A DNA stretch of 62,674 nucleotides from Mycobacterium persicum (lineage in GTDB: Bacteria; Actinomycetota; Actinomycetes; Mycobacteriales; Mycobacteriaceae), in assembly GCF_002086675.1 (NCBI RefSeq), contig NZ_MVIF01000024.1:1-62674 (forward strand). Direction: 5' to 3'. Both the position numbers and the translations under genes were made by a program. A model generated the notes under the pieces. It made no database searches. It was not told the origin of the DNA and saw only the letters and a program-made list of their open reading frames with translations. Of this stretch, positions 7,380 to 16,128 are shown piece by piece (the first letter of the stretch is position 1; each line of letters opens with the position of its first letter).

Positions 7380-8309
7380 ATGCATGTGATCAATGGTCTG
7401 CGCGATCCGGCAGCCGGGTTCCCTCTGGCGAACCGGTTCGACGACCGGGCGGAGCGGCGCCGGGCCAATCGTGCTGTCGCGCTGAGCGCTGCCGGTTTGG
7501 CGCTGACGGGTCTGATCGAACTGGCGATCGCCATGGTGTCGGGGTCGGTGGCGTTGCTCGGCGACGCCCTGCACAATCTGTCCGATGTCTCGACGAGTCT
7601 GGTGGTGTTCGTCGGATTTCGGAGCTCGCGGAAGGCGGCGAGCCAGCGCTATCCCTATGGGCTGGAGCGGGCCGAGGATCTCGCCGGCATCGGGGTGGCG
7701 TTGGTGATCTGGGCCAGCGCCGCGGTTGCCGGAGTCGAAAGTGTGGACAAGCTGCTGCGGCACGGGACCACCCAGCATGTGGGCTGGGGCATCGCCGCGG
7801 CGGCGGTCGGCATCGCCGGCAATCAGCTGGTGGCGCGCTACAAGCTGGTCGTCGGCCGCCGAATTCAGTCGTCGACCATGATCGCCGACGCCAAGCATTC
7901 CTGGCTGGACGCGCTGTCGTCGGCGGGCGCGCTGCTGGGTTTGTGCGGGGTCGCCGCGGGCTGGGGATGGGCCGACGGCGTTGCCGGCATCGTGGTGACG
8001 GGATTCATCTGCCATGTCGGTTGGGAGGTGACCTCAGACATCGGCCACCGGTTGCTCGACGGGGTGGATCCAGCTGTCATCGCCACCGCGGAGGCGGTCG
8101 CCGCCGCCACACCGGGGGTCAGCCACGCTCACGCTCGCGCCCGTTGGACCGGGCGCACGCTGCGTGTGGAGGTGGAGGGCTGGCTTGATCCGGCGACCTC
8201 GGTGGCCGAGGCCGACACGACCGGCCGTCTGGTGGCCGAACGGCTGTCCGCGGAGCTACCCGAGATGCGTAGTTTCGTCTGGGCGGCGCGTAGCGCGCAG
8301 CCGGTCTGA
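7380..8309 (+). CDS. Cation diffusion facilitator family metal efflux transporter
   Basis: The 309-residue membrane protein exchanges divalent metals such as Zn, Co, Fe or Mn for protons. Five to six hydrophobic segments are visible, with the paired metal-site motifs GDALHNLSD and DAKHSWLDA in the second and fifth helices (HxxxD each). A soluble C-terminal domain after residue about 215 (ATPGVSHAHARARWTGR) matches the CDF cytoplasmic domain. The ATG at 7380 is preferred to the TTG six bases upstream. Metal specificity cannot be fixed. Confidence 0.88.
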   Translation: MHVINGLRDPAAGFPLANRFDDRAERRRANRAVALSAAGLALTGLIELAIAMVSGSVALLGDALHNLSDVSTSLVVFVGFRSSRKAASQRYPYGLERAEDLAGIGVALVIWASAAVAGVESVDKLLRHGTTQHVGWGIAAAAVGIAGNQLVARYKLVVGRRIQSSTMIADAKHSWLDALSSAGALLGLCGVAAGWGWADGVAGIVVTGFICHVGWEVTSDIGHRLLDGVDPAVIATAEAVAAATPGVSHAHARARWTGRTLRVEVEGWLDPATSVAEADTTGRLVAERLSAELPEMRSFVWAARSAQPV

Positions 8310-8344
8310 TACGGCGGTATGCGACGAGACTCTCACCGGCCCGG

Positions 8345-8597
8345 AGGTTGGCCCGGCTAAAAATGGGCACATTCCCGGCATGACGATCGAACCGTCACCC
8401 CGCGATATCGATGCTGCGGCGGCTGGCCTGCCTAAACTGCCGGTCGAGCCGGGTTGGTACGGCCATGCCCGGGAGGTGTGGTGGATGCTGGCGGCACAGC
8501 TGGTCATTGTCCTTGCGCTGATCGCCGTCTTGGTGATGTAGCCCTCGGGTGACGATTGTTACCCGGCGCACAGGTTGGTCCGGTCATAAGTGGGCAC
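8345..8597 (+). repeat. Duplicated 26-base upstream block before two tiny membrane-protein genes
   Basis: The block at 8345-8370 (AGGTTGGCCCGGCTAA then AAATGGGCAC) recurs with six changes at 8572-8597 (AGGTTGGTCCGGTCAT then AAGTGGGCAC). Each copy lies about ten bases before a start codon. It looks like a shared promoter or operator that was duplicated with the gene. Confidence 0.5.
8380..8541 (+). CDS. Tiny single-pass membrane protein, 53 residues
   Basis: A polar, Pro-containing N-terminus (about 30 residues) is followed by one C-terminal membrane helix (WWMLAAQLVIVLALIAVLVM). The ATG at 8380 follows the duplicated upstream block. The protein resembles the next one in layout and in the WWxLAA start of its helix, so the pair is probably a tandem duplication. 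No function is known to me. Confidence 0.6.
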   Translation: MTIEPSPRDIDAAAAGLPKLPVEPGWYGHAREVWWMLAAQLVIVLALIAVLVM

Positions 8598-8607
8598 CCG
8601 TGCACAG

Positions 8608-8805
8608 GTGAGCAGTCAACCTTCACCTCCGCCTCCTGACCCGCCCAACCTGTCACCGAAAGGCAAGTGGGGTGTCGCCCCGTCGACGAGTCCCCAAGTG
8701 ACGCGCCCCGGGCGCAGCTCAAAGCATGCTCCGCTGCTTTGGTGGGTTTTGGCGGCGCTGGTTGTGGTGGTGATCGTGCTGCTGGCCATCGTGCTGATCG
8801 TCTAA
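8608..8805 (+). CDS. Tiny proline-rich single-pass membrane protein, 65 residues
   Basis: The N-terminus is rich in Pro and Ser (SQPSPPPPDPPNLS) and the C-terminus is one membrane helix (LLWWVLAALVVVVIVLLAIV). The GTG at 8608 is chosen because it has the same distance from the upstream block as the start of the preceding paralogue. A GTG at 8590 would lie inside that block. Function unknown. Confidence 0.6.
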   Translation: MSSQPSPPPPDPPNLSPKGKWGVAPSTSPQVTRPGRSSKHAPLLWWVLAALVVVVIVLLAIVLIV

Positions 8806-8849
8806 GCCGCCCCGGCCGCCACGAAGCGGACGTATGAGACGCTGCCGGG

Positions 8850-9791
8850 GTGGTTGCGTCGACGCGGCAGGCCCGGATCGCCGGCGTCCTGGTGGGTTAC
8901 CTGGCCGACCTCGCGCTGGGCGACCCGAAGCGGGGTCATCCGGTCGCGGTGTTCGGGCAGCTGGCCGCAAAGCTGGAGCAGACCAGCTATCGCGACAGCA
9001 AGCTCGCCGGGATGACGTACGTCGGGGCATTGGTCGGTGCCGTGTGCCTGCTGGGCGCGGTGCTGCAGCGGGGTCCGGGCAGGCTGCGGTCCGTTGCGGC
9101 CACGGCGACGGCCACCTGGGTGTCACTGGGTGGGATGTCGTTGGCTCGCACCGGCCGGGCGATGGCCGAGCTGCTGGAGTGCGGCGACGTCGAGGCGGCG
9201 CGACGGCTGCTGCCGTCGTTGTGTGGGCGCGATCCTGCCGATCTGGACCTGCCCGGCTTGACCCGCGCGTCGCTGGAGTCGGTGGCCGAGAACACCTCCG
9301 ATGCCCAGGTGGCGCCGCTGCTGTGGGCGGCGATCGGCGGCACGCCTGCGGTGCTGGGATACCGCGCGGTCAACACGCTGGATTCGATGATCGGCTACCG
9401 CTCGCCAAGGTATCTCCGATTCGGTTGGGCCGCAGCACGATTGGATGATGTAGCCAACTACGCCGGGGCGCGCGTGACCGCGATGCTGGTGGTGCTGTGC
9501 GCACCGCTGGCCGGCGGATCACCGTTGGGCGCCCTCCGGGCCTGGCGTCGCGACGCCGCGCGCCATCCCAGCCCCAACGCCGGCGTCGTAGAGGCGGCGT
9601 TCGCCGGGGCGCTGGGCGTGCGGCTCGGCGGGCCCACCCGGTACCGCCACGGGCTGCAGATCCGGCCCACCCTCGGCGACGGCCGTCAGCCCACGGTCGC
9701 CGATCTGCGCCGGGCCGTGCTGCTGTCGCGGGCGGTGCAGGCCGGGGCGGCGGTGGGCGTTGGGTTGATGCTCTACCGGCGGCGGCCGTAG
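8850..9791 (+). CDS. cobD: Adenosylcobinamide-phosphate synthase (CobD/CbiB family)
   Basis: The 313-residue membrane enzyme attaches the aminopropanol arm to adenosylcobyric acid in cobalamin synthesis. It shows the CbiB features GYLADLALGDPKRGHPV near residue 15, SVAENTSDAQVAPL, and the NTLDSMIGYRSPRY motif around residue 175. Several hydrophobic segments are present. The GTG start and the convergent 19-base overlap with the SURF1 gene match the arrangement near Rv2235/Rv2236c as I recall it. A cobC-type aminotransferase lies 2 kb downstream on the same strand, so part of the cobalamin arm is local. Confidence 0.88.
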   Translation: MVASTRQARIAGVLVGYLADLALGDPKRGHPVAVFGQLAAKLEQTSYRDSKLAGMTYVGALVGAVCLLGAVLQRGPGRLRSVAATATATWVSLGGMSLARTGRAMAELLECGDVEAARRLLPSLCGRDPADLDLPGLTRASLESVAENTSDAQVAPLLWAAIGGTPAVLGYRAVNTLDSMIGYRSPRYLRFGWAAARLDDVANYAGARVTAMLVVLCAPLAGGSPLGALRAWRRDAARHPSPNAGVVEAAFAGALGVRLGGPTRYRHGLQIRPTLGDGRQPTVADLRRAVLLSRAVQAGAAVGVGLMLYRRRP

Positions 9792-10603
9792 CGGTCGGCG
9801 AGTTTCTCCTCGACCGTCATCGGCTCCTCCGCCGGCGGGGGCTCGTGTCGCTCGCGGCGGCGGGCCCGCAGCTCGGCGTAGGCGAAATAACCCAGTCCGA
9901 TCGGCGCCAGGATGCCGAAGGTAATCCACTGGATGCCGTAGGACAGAAACGGTCCGGCATCCAGATGCGGTATCCCGATCAGGCCCAGTCCGCCGGGCTG
10001 GTCCTCGACCAACTGCAGATAGGACCCGGCCAGCGGAACCCCGGTCAACGTCGACACCTGTGCCGTACTGATCGAATACACCTGCGGGAAACCGTCTCTG
10101 GTGAACGGCTCCTTGCCCATAGCCGTCGGTTCGGAATCGCGCAGTCGCGCCGTGATGGTCACGGTCTGCTCCGGCGGGCGCGGGATCGGCGGTACGTGTG
10201 AGCCGGGCTCGGGCCGCACGTAACCGCGGTCGACCAGCACGGTCGGCCCGTCGTCGACCGCGAATGGCGCCAGCACCTCGAACGCCTGCTCGCCGTCGAC
10301 CACCCGCAGCCGGGCCACCACCTGCGCGTCCGGCAGGTAGTGCCCGGTCGCCGTCACCCTGCGCCACTGCGCACCGGGGGCCGATGAATCCTGTTGCGGC
10401 AGAATAGTTTTCAATGTTACCGGAGGTGTGTGCAGGGAGTAGTCGATTTGGCGGTTCTCCCGGGAGGTCTTGGTGTTCTTTCCCAGCTGCCACGGGGCCA
10501 GCACCGTGAAGCACAGGTAGGTGAACGCGATCACCACCAGGGCCAGCGCTATCCATCCCGGCCGCAGCAGGAAGGCCGGGCTGGGGATCCGTCTGGGAAT
10601 CAC
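9773..10603 (-). CDS. SURF1 family cytochrome oxidase assembly protein
   Basis: The 276-residue protein has the SURF1 layout: an N-terminal membrane helix (WIALALVVIAFTYLCFTVLA) followed by WQLGKN, a large extracytoplasmic domain with VLVDRGYVRP, and a C-terminal helix (SYGIQWITFGILAPIGLGYF). SURF1 proteins help insert heme a into subunit I of the aa3 oxidase. The GTG start overlaps the ptpA stop (GTGA), placing it in the ptkA-ptpA transcription unit. It overlaps cobD convergently by 19 bases. A subunit I gene lies at 45330-47057. Confidence 0.88.
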   Translation of the reverse strand: MIPRRIPSPAFLLRPGWIALALVVIAFTYLCFTVLAPWQLGKNTKTSRENRQIDYSLHTPPVTLKTILPQQDSSAPGAQWRRVTATGHYLPDAQVVARLRVVDGEQAFEVLAPFAVDDGPTVLVDRGYVRPEPGSHVPPIPRPPEQTVTITARLRDSEPTAMGKEPFTRDGFPQVYSISTAQVSTLTGVPLAGSYLQLVEDQPGGLGLIGIPHLDAGPFLSYGIQWITFGILAPIGLGYFAYAELRARRRERHEPPPAEEPMTVEEKLADRYGRRR

Positions 10604-11097
10604 GGGGATCCGTTCTGCGCCAGCTGCTCGTCCACCCAGTCATGCAGGCCGGGCAGCGCGGCCTCGATGACGGCGAAAACTTGCTCGAATTCGTCATGCC
10701 CGCCGTAATAGGGATCGTCGACGTCGAGGGCGTGGGCGCTCGAACGGGGGTCGAACGAGCGCAGCATGCGCAGCTTCGCATCCTCGACACCGAGCTGGCG
10801 CAGTAGCCGAGCGTGGTTGCGGCCCAAGGCAATCACCAGGTCTGCCGCCAGATGCCCGGCATCGATCTGCGCGGCGCGGTGCTCGGTGGGGTAGCCGTGG
10901 GCGCGCAGCACCCGGCGGGCCCGCTCGTCGACCCCGTTGCCGATATGCCAGTCGCCGGTGCCGGCGCTGGTCACCCGCACGGCATCTCCCAAGCCGCGCT
11001 CCCTGAGTTGGTGGGCGAACATCTTCTCGGCCATCGGCGAACGGCAGATGTTGCCGGTGCACACGAAGGTGACGTGCAAGGTTGGCGGATCAGACAC
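10600..11097 (-). CDS. ptpA: Low-molecular-weight protein tyrosine phosphatase PtpA
   Basis: The 165-residue protein carries the P-loop CTGNICRS near the N-terminus (nucleophile C13, Arg at 19) and the general-acid motif DPYYGG with its tyrosine pair. In M. tuberculosis, PtpA is secreted into macrophages and blocks phagosome maturation. It starts at a GTG that overlaps the ptkA stop by eight bases, so the kinase and its substrate phosphatase are coupled. All catalytic residues seen in the family are present. Confidence 0.92.
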   Translation of the reverse strand: MSDPPTLHVTFVCTGNICRSPMAEKMFAHQLRERGLGDAVRVTSAGTGDWHIGNGVDERARRVLRAHGYPTEHRAAQIDAGHLAADLVIALGRNHARLLRQLGVEDAKLRMLRSFDPRSSAHALDVDDPYYGGHDEFEQVFAVIEAALPGLHDWVDEQLAQNGSP

Positions 11098-11929
11098 CCA
11101 GCGCCTCCCGCAGCTCGTCGATGGTGCGGGCGTGCCTGACGAGGGTGGCGTCGGTGGCGTCGGCCGCGTCACTGCCGAAATCGTCCTGCCCGTACCCCCA
11201 GCCGACCACCACAGTGTCGATGCCGTGCGCTGCCGCACCCTCGACGTCATGGTTGCGGTCGCCGACCATGAGGACCCGCTCGGGCAGCGGCCGCAGCTGG
11301 GCGAGCGCGTGGCCCAGCACCTCGGTCTTGCTGCTCCGGGAGCCGTCACCACTGGCTCCGGCGATGACCTCGAAATGTTGCTCCAGCCCGAAGTGCGCAA
11401 GGATGCGCCGCGCCGTTGGCTCGAGCTTGCACGTGGCCACCGCCAGCCGGACTCCGGCGGCGCGCAGATCGCCCAGCAGCGGCGCTATCCCGTCGAACAC
11501 GGTGTTCATCGCCCAGCCGCGGGCGCCGTACTCGGCCCGGAAAGCCGCGATCGCGTCGTCGACACGATCGCCGAGCTCCATCGCCCGGAAGGTGTCGTCC
11601 ATTGGCGGGCCGACGATCCAGGCGGCCAGGTCGCCCTCGGGAACGGCGGCGCCGATGTGGTCGAGCGCATGGCGAAAGCTCGCCACGATCCCGTGTGCCG
11701 AATCGGTCAGGGTCCCGTCGAGATCGAAGATCACCAGCTGCGGCGACCCGTCGGAGACGGTGGGAGGGCGGCGGGCGGCGCCGCAGTCGGGCGAATCGGT
11801 CGCGATCGAACCTGTCACGCCTTCCATTGTCGGTGATGCGGCGGGGTGTCCGGCACCGACCGGCGTTAGCGCCAGTCGGCGGACGAGGCCGCCGCAAACC
11901 CGGCCACGCCGGATGCCTGGGTAGTCCAC
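11090..11929 (-). CDS. ptkA: HAD-fold tyrosine kinase PtkA
   Basis: The 279-residue protein has a disordered N-terminus and a HAD core: motif I FDLDGTLTD (D69 and D71), a Thr/Lys segment (ATCKLEPTARR), and motif IV GDRNHDVEGA. The M. tuberculosis orthologue is the unusual HAD-type kinase that phosphorylates PtpA. Here too it directly precedes ptpA. The start at 11929 gives a length near the known 291 residues; a Met at 11827 would remove the tail. Only 21 bases separate this start from the divergent cobC start, so promoters must overlap coding sequence. Confidence 0.85.
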   Translation of the reverse strand: MDYPGIRRGRVCGGLVRRLALTPVGAGHPAASPTMEGVTGSIATDSPDCGAARRPPTVSDGSPQLVIFDLDGTLTDSAHGIVASFRHALDHIGAAVPEGDLAAWIVGPPMDDTFRAMELGDRVDDAIAAFRAEYGARGWAMNTVFDGIAPLLGDLRAAGVRLAVATCKLEPTARRILAHFGLEQHFEVIAGASGDGSRSSKTEVLGHALAQLRPLPERVLMVGDRNHDVEGAAAHGIDTVVVGWGYGQDDFGSDAADATDATLVRHARTIDELREALGV

Positions 11930-11950
11930 CGGCGCACTAGTGTTTCACTG

Positions 11951-13003
11951 GTGGCGGATCTGGATCACAGCGCGTCGATTTGCCTCGCCGCGGCGCGTTA
12001 TCACGGTGATCAGGCCGTGGCGCCCGACATGCTGGATTTCGCGGTCAATGTCCGTGACACCCGACCGCCGCAGTGGCTTGTCGACGTTCTGGCGGCCCGG
12101 CTGGCTGATCTGGCCCGCTATCCCAGCGCGGACGAGGTGCGCCGGGCGCGACAGGCGGTAGCCGCACGGCACGGCCGAACCCGCGACGAAGTGCTGCCCC
12201 TGGCCGGGGCGGCGGAGGGCTTCGCGTTGTTGCCCAACCTGGCTCCGGCGCGCGCGGCGATCATCGCGCCCTCGTTCACCGAGCCGGCGGTGGCGCTGAG
12301 CGCCGCCGGAATCCCGGTGGACCACGTTGTCCTCGAGCCGCCGTTCGGCCTGGCCGGTGTGGCGGTGCCCGAGGCGGCCGACCTCGTGGTGGTGGGCAAC
12401 CCGACCAATCCGACCTCGGTGTTGCACACCCGCGAGCAGTTGCTGGCGTTGCGGCGGCCGGGGCGAATCCTGGTCGTCGACGAAGCGTTCGCGGATTCGG
12501 TTCCCGGGGAGCCGGAGTCGCTGGCCGGCGACTGCCTGGCTGATGTGCTGGTGCTGCGCAGCCTGACCAAGACGTGGTCGCTGGCCGGGTTGCGGGTGGG
12601 TTATGCCCTCGGCGCGCCGGAGGTGCTGGCCCGCCTGACCGCGCGGCGCGCGCACTGGCCGGTGGGCACGCTGCAACTGGCGGCCATCGCGGCGTGCTGT
12701 GCGCCCGAAGCGGTGGCCGAGGCCGCCGCCGGCGCCCAGCGGCTGGCGGCCCTGCGCGCGGCGATGGTGGCCGGCCTGACATCGGTGGGTGCCACGGTGG
12801 TCAACGGTTGCGCACCGTTTGTGTTGTTCGGCATGCCGGATGCCGAGAGAGTCCGAAATGACTTGCACCACAAGCGAATTGCGGTGCGTCGCTGCGATAC
12901 GTTCGTCGGCCTGGGCGACCGGTATCTGCGCGCGGCCGTGCGCGCGGAGTGGCCGCGGCTGGTTGCGGCCATCGGTTGCGGGCACGGCGGGAGGGACCGA
13001 TGA
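11951..13003 (+). CDS. cobC: CobC-like PLP aminotransferase/decarboxylase, cobalamin pathway
   Basis: The 350-residue fold-type I PLP protein resembles histidinol-phosphate aminotransferase and CobD/CobC threonine-phosphate decarboxylases. Visible elements are GNPTNPTSV, the Asp motif VVDEAFADS and the Schiff-base lysine in [19 protein letters not shown]. It probably makes aminopropanol phosphate for cobalamin. It starts at GTG 11951 and ends with an ATGA overlap into the NIF3 gene. It matches Rv2231c in neighbourhood. Confidence 0.85.
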   Translation: MADLDHSASICLAAARYHGDQAVAPDMLDFAVNVRDTRPPQWLVDVLAARLADLARYPSADEVRRARQAVAARHGRTRDEVLPLAGAAEGFALLPNLAPARAAIIAPSFTEPAVALSAAGIPVDHVVLEPPFGLAGVAVPEAADLVVVGNPTNPTSVLHTREQLLALRRPGRILVVDEAFADSVPGEPESLAGDCLADVLVLRSLTKTWSLAGLRVGYALGAPEVLARLTARRAHWPVGTLQLAAIAACCAPEAVAEAAAGAQRLAALRAAMVAGLTSVGATVVNGCAPFVLFGMPDAERVRNDLHHKRIAVRRCDTFVGLGDRYLRAAVRAEWPRLVAAIGCGHGGRDR

Positions 13004-14136
13004 GTGTGCGGTTGGCTGACGTCATCGAGGTGCTGGACCAGGCGTATCCGCCGCGGCTCGCCGAGTCGTGGGATTCGGTCGGCCTGGTCTGTGGCGACCC
13101 GGCCGACGTGGTGAATTCGGTGACCGTCGCGGTGGACGCGACGGCGGCGGTCGTCGACGAAGTTCCCGACGGGGGCCTGCTGCTGGCCCATCATCCGTTG
13201 CTGTTGCGCGGGGTCGATACCGTGGCTGCCGATACGCCCAAGGGTGCGCTCGTGCACCGCTTGATCCGGTCGGGCAAGTCGCTGTTCACCGCGCACACCA
13301 ATGCCGACTCGGTGTCGCCGGGGGTCTCCGACGCGCTGGCGCAGGCGCTGGGCCTGACCGTCGAAGGGGTGCTCGACCCGTTGCCCGGTGCGGCCGATCA
13401 GGACAAGTGGGTCATCTACGTGCCGCGGGAGTCCGCGGATGTGGTGCGGGCGGCGGTATTTGACGCCGGTGCCGGACACATCGGTGACTACTCGCACTGC
13501 AGCTGGAGCGTTACCGGTACCGGACAGTTCCTCGCGCTGGAGGGGGCATCGCCCGCAATCGGCGTCGTCGGCACCGTCGAACAGGTGGCCGAGGATCGGG
13601 TGGAGGTGGTCGCACCCGCGCGGGCGCGGGCCGCGGTGCTGGCGGCGATGCGGGCCGCGCACCCCTACGAGGAACCAGCATTCGACATCTTCGCCCTGGT
13701 GCCGCCGCCGGCCGGTGTCGGGTTGGGGCGGATCGGCATACTGCCCCGGCCGGAACCGCTGCGCGACTTCGTCTCCCGGGTCTGCGCGGCGCTGCCCGCG
13801 ACGTCCTGGGGAGTGCGTGCCGCCGGTGATCCCGCCCTGCCGGTTTCGCGGGTGGCGGTCTGCGGCGGCGCCGGGGACTCGTTGCTGGGCGCCGCGGCCG
13901 CGGCGCAGGTGCAGGCCTATGTCACCGCCGATCTGCGGCACCACCCCGCCGACGAGCACTGCCGGTCCTCACCCGTGGCCCTGATCGACCTCGCACACTG
14001 GGCCAGCGAATTCCCGTGGTGCGACCAAGCCGCCGGCGTGCTGCGGTCCCATTTCGGTGCGTCGCTGCCGGTGCGGGTGTCCACCATCCGCACCGATCCG
14101 TGGAATATGGCAACAAGACCTGGAGACGGGACATGA
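13000..14136 (+). CDS. NIF3-like dinuclear metal protein (GTP cyclohydrolase I type 2 family)
   Basis: The 378-residue protein has the NIF3 signatures: [12 protein letters not shown] near the N-terminus, [12 protein letters not shown] (paired His metal ligands), FTAHTNADS, and near the C-terminus [12 protein letters not shown]. The central insert with [11 protein letters not shown] is the PII/CutA-like domain seen in longer members. The family forms a hexamer with two metals per subunit, and its biochemical role is unsettled. It is coupled to cobC and to the zinc-ribbon gene by ATGA overlaps. Confidence 0.88.
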   Translation: MSVRLADVIEVLDQAYPPRLAESWDSVGLVCGDPADVVNSVTVAVDATAAVVDEVPDGGLLLAHHPLLLRGVDTVAADTPKGALVHRLIRSGKSLFTAHTNADSVSPGVSDALAQALGLTVEGVLDPLPGAADQDKWVIYVPRESADVVRAAVFDAGAGHIGDYSHCSWSVTGTGQFLALEGASPAIGVVGTVEQVAEDRVEVVAPARARAAVLAAMRAAHPYEEPAFDIFALVPPPAGVGLGRIGILPRPEPLRDFVSRVCAALPATSWGVRAAGDPALPVSRVAVCGGAGDSLLGAAAAAQVQAYVTADLRHHPADEHCRSSPVALIDLAHWASEFPWCDQAAGVLRSHFGASLPVRVSTIRTDPWNMATRPGDGT

Positions 14137-14870
14137 AAGCCGAAGCGGCGCAGCAACGTTCGCTATTGGAACTGGCGAAGCTGGATGCCGAGCTGTCGCG
14201 GATCGCGCATCGGTCCACGCATCTGCCCCAGCGAGAGGCCTACGAGCGGATGCAGATCGAGCACAACGCCGCCGGTGACCGGCTGGCCGCCGTGCGAATC
14301 GCCATGGAGGACTTGGACACCCAGGTGTCGCGATTCGAGGCAGAAATCGATGCGGTGCGCAAGCGCGAGGAGCGGGACCGGTCGCTGCTCACGTCCGGCG
14401 CCACGGACGCCAAACAACTGTCGGACTTGCAGCACGAACTGGAGACGCTGGAACGTCGTCAGGCCAGCCTGGAAGATTCGCTGCTGGAGGTGATGGAGCG
14501 CCGCGAGGAACTGCAGGCCCGGCAGGTCGCCGAGTCGGCGGCCTTGGAGAAGTTGCACACCGAGCTGGACGGCGCCCGGCAAGCCCTGGACGCCGCGCTG
14601 GCCGAACTCGAGCAGTCCCGCCGGGAACGTTCCTCGCGACGCGAGGAACTCAGCGCCTCGTTGAATCCCGACCTCGTTGCCCTCTATGAGCGGCAGCGGG
14701 CCGGGGGAGGGCCGGGCGCCGGACCGTTGCAGGGTCATCGGTGTGGGGCCTGCCGGATCGAGATCGGCCGCGGCGAGCTGGCCCGGATCTCGGCGGCCGC
14801 CGACGACGATGTGTTGCGGTGCCCGGAATGTGGTGCAATCCTATTGCGGGTCAAGGGTTTTGAGCAGTGA
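14133..14870 (+). CDS. Coiled-coil protein with C-terminal C4 zinc ribbon (Rv2229c-like)
   Basis: The first 170 or so residues of this 245-residue protein form a long charged coiled coil ([25 protein letters not shown]). The C-terminus has CGAC and CPEC pairs that form a zinc ribbon. It matches the conserved zinc ribbon domain protein encoded beside NIF3 in many bacteria. A nucleic-acid or chaperone-like role is plausible but not shown. It starts at an ATG overlapping the NIF3 stop and its own stop overlaps the GTG of the next gene. Confidence 0.82.
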   Translation: MKAEAAQQRSLLELAKLDAELSRIAHRSTHLPQREAYERMQIEHNAAGDRLAAVRIAMEDLDTQVSRFEAEIDAVRKREERDRSLLTSGATDAKQLSDLQHELETLERRQASLEDSLLEVMERREELQARQVAESAALEKLHTELDGARQALDAALAELEQSRRERSSRREELSASLNPDLVALYERQRAGGGPGAGPLQGHRCGACRIEIGRGELARISAAADDDVLRCPECGAILLRVKGFEQ

Positions 14871-15991
14871 AAGTCATCATCGAAGCCGACGGCGGGTCGC
14901 GGGGCAACCCCGGGCCGGCCGGTTACGGCGCGGTGGTGTGGACCACGGACCGCTCGACCGTGCTGGCGGAGTCCAAGCAGGCGATCGGCCGGGCCACCAA
15001 CAACGTCGCCGAATACCGCGGGTTGATCGCCGGCCTGGACGACGCGGTGAAGCTGGGCGCCACCGAGGCAACGGTCCTGATGGACTCCAAGCTGGTGGTG
15101 GAGCAGATGTGCGGGCGCTGGAAGGTCAAGCACCCGGACCTGGTGGAACTGCATGCGCAGGCTCAGGCGCTGGCACGGCACTTCCGCCGGATCAGCTACG
15201 GGTGGGTGCCGCGGTCGCGGAATGCGTATGCCGATCGGTTGGCCAACGAAGCGATGGATGCCGCGGTTCGCACCGATCGCCGTGGGGACAACAGGACCGT
15301 GCCGGTGGTGGCTGTTGCCGACCCGCCGCACAAGCTGGCGACCGAGTCCCCGACAGCTCCCGGATGGACGGGCCGACGCGGTGCGGCCACCCGGCTGCTG
15401 TTGTTGCGGCATGGGCAGACCGAGCTGTCGGTGCAGCGCCGCTATTCGGGACGGGGCAACCCGGCGCTGAACGAAGTGGGATGGCGGCAGGCCGGGCTGG
15501 CCGCCCGCTATCTCGCGCAGCGCGGCGGGATCGCGGCGGTGGTGTCCTCGCCGTTGCAGCGGGCCTATGACACGGCGACGACGGCGGCCCGGGCCCTGGG
15601 TCTGGAGGTGAGCGTCGACGACGACCTCGTCGAGACCGACTTCGGCGCCTGGGAGGGAATGACTTTCGCGGAGGCTGCCGAACGCGACCCCGAGCTGCAC
15701 CGGCGCTGGCTGCGTGACACCAGCGCCACGCCCCCAGGTGGGGAGAGTTTCGACGACGTGCTGCTGCGGGTTCGTCGCGGGCGTGACCGGATCATCGCCG
15801 GGTACGAGGGCGCCACAGTCCTAGTGGTCTCGCACGTCACACCGATCAAGATGTTGTTGCGGCTGGCGCTGGATGCCGGGGCGGGCGTCCTGTACCGGTT
15901 GCATCTTGACCTGGCGTCGCTGAGCATCGCCGAGTTCTATGCCGATGGGGCGTCGTCGGTGCGGCTGGTGAACCAGACGGGCTATCTGTAG
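14867..15991 (+). CDS. Bifunctional RNase H type I / CobC-like acid phosphatase
   Basis: Residues 1-135 are an RNase HI domain with ADGGSRGNPGPAGYGA (D8), NNVAEYRG and LMDSKLVVEQM, ending at YADRLANEAMD. A linker rich in Pro follows, then from about residue 178 a histidine phosphatase domain with LLLLRHGQTELS and the late VVSHVTPIK. The fusion matches Rv2228c, reported to cleave RNA in RNA-DNA hybrids and to have alpha-ribazole phosphatase activity, which fits the cobalamin genes upstream. The last codons and stop lie inside a 21-bp inverted repeat. Confidence 0.9.
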   Translation: MKVIIEADGGSRGNPGPAGYGAVVWTTDRSTVLAESKQAIGRATNNVAEYRGLIAGLDDAVKLGATEATVLMDSKLVVEQMCGRWKVKHPDLVELHAQAQALARHFRRISYGWVPRSRNAYADRLANEAMDAAVRTDRRGDNRTVPVVAVADPPHKLATESPTAPGWTGRRGAATRLLLLRHGQTELSVQRRYSGRGNPALNEVGWRQAGLAARYLAQRGGIAAVVSSPLQRAYDTATTAARALGLEVSVDDDLVETDFGAWEGMTFAEAAERDPELHRRWLRDTSATPPGGESFDDVLLRVRRGRDRIIAGYEGATVLVVSHVTPIKMLLRLALDAGAGVLYRLHLDLASLSIAEFYADGASSVRLVNQTGYL

Positions 15992-16013
15992 CCCCGTCTG
16001 GTTCACCAGCCGC
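15961..16013. terminator. Perfect 21-bp inverted repeat spanning a stop codon
   Basis: The arm at 15961-15981 (ending GAACCAGACGGG) is exactly complementary to 15993-16013 (starting CCCGTCTGGTTC), with an 11-base loop that holds the TAG stop. There is no T-tract. It lies between the convergent RNase H/phosphatase and P450 genes, so a bidirectional terminator is the simplest reading. The left arm also encodes the last residues of the protein. Confidence 0.6.
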
Positions 16014-16128
16014 CCCGAGCGTGTATTCACTGCGAAATCCGGCGCAATTTTTCGCACTACGTACACGTTCGACGAAGGGTTAGCTGTGAGTTGGCCGCGC
16101 CGACGACGCGCCATGCGGGAGGCCGGTG

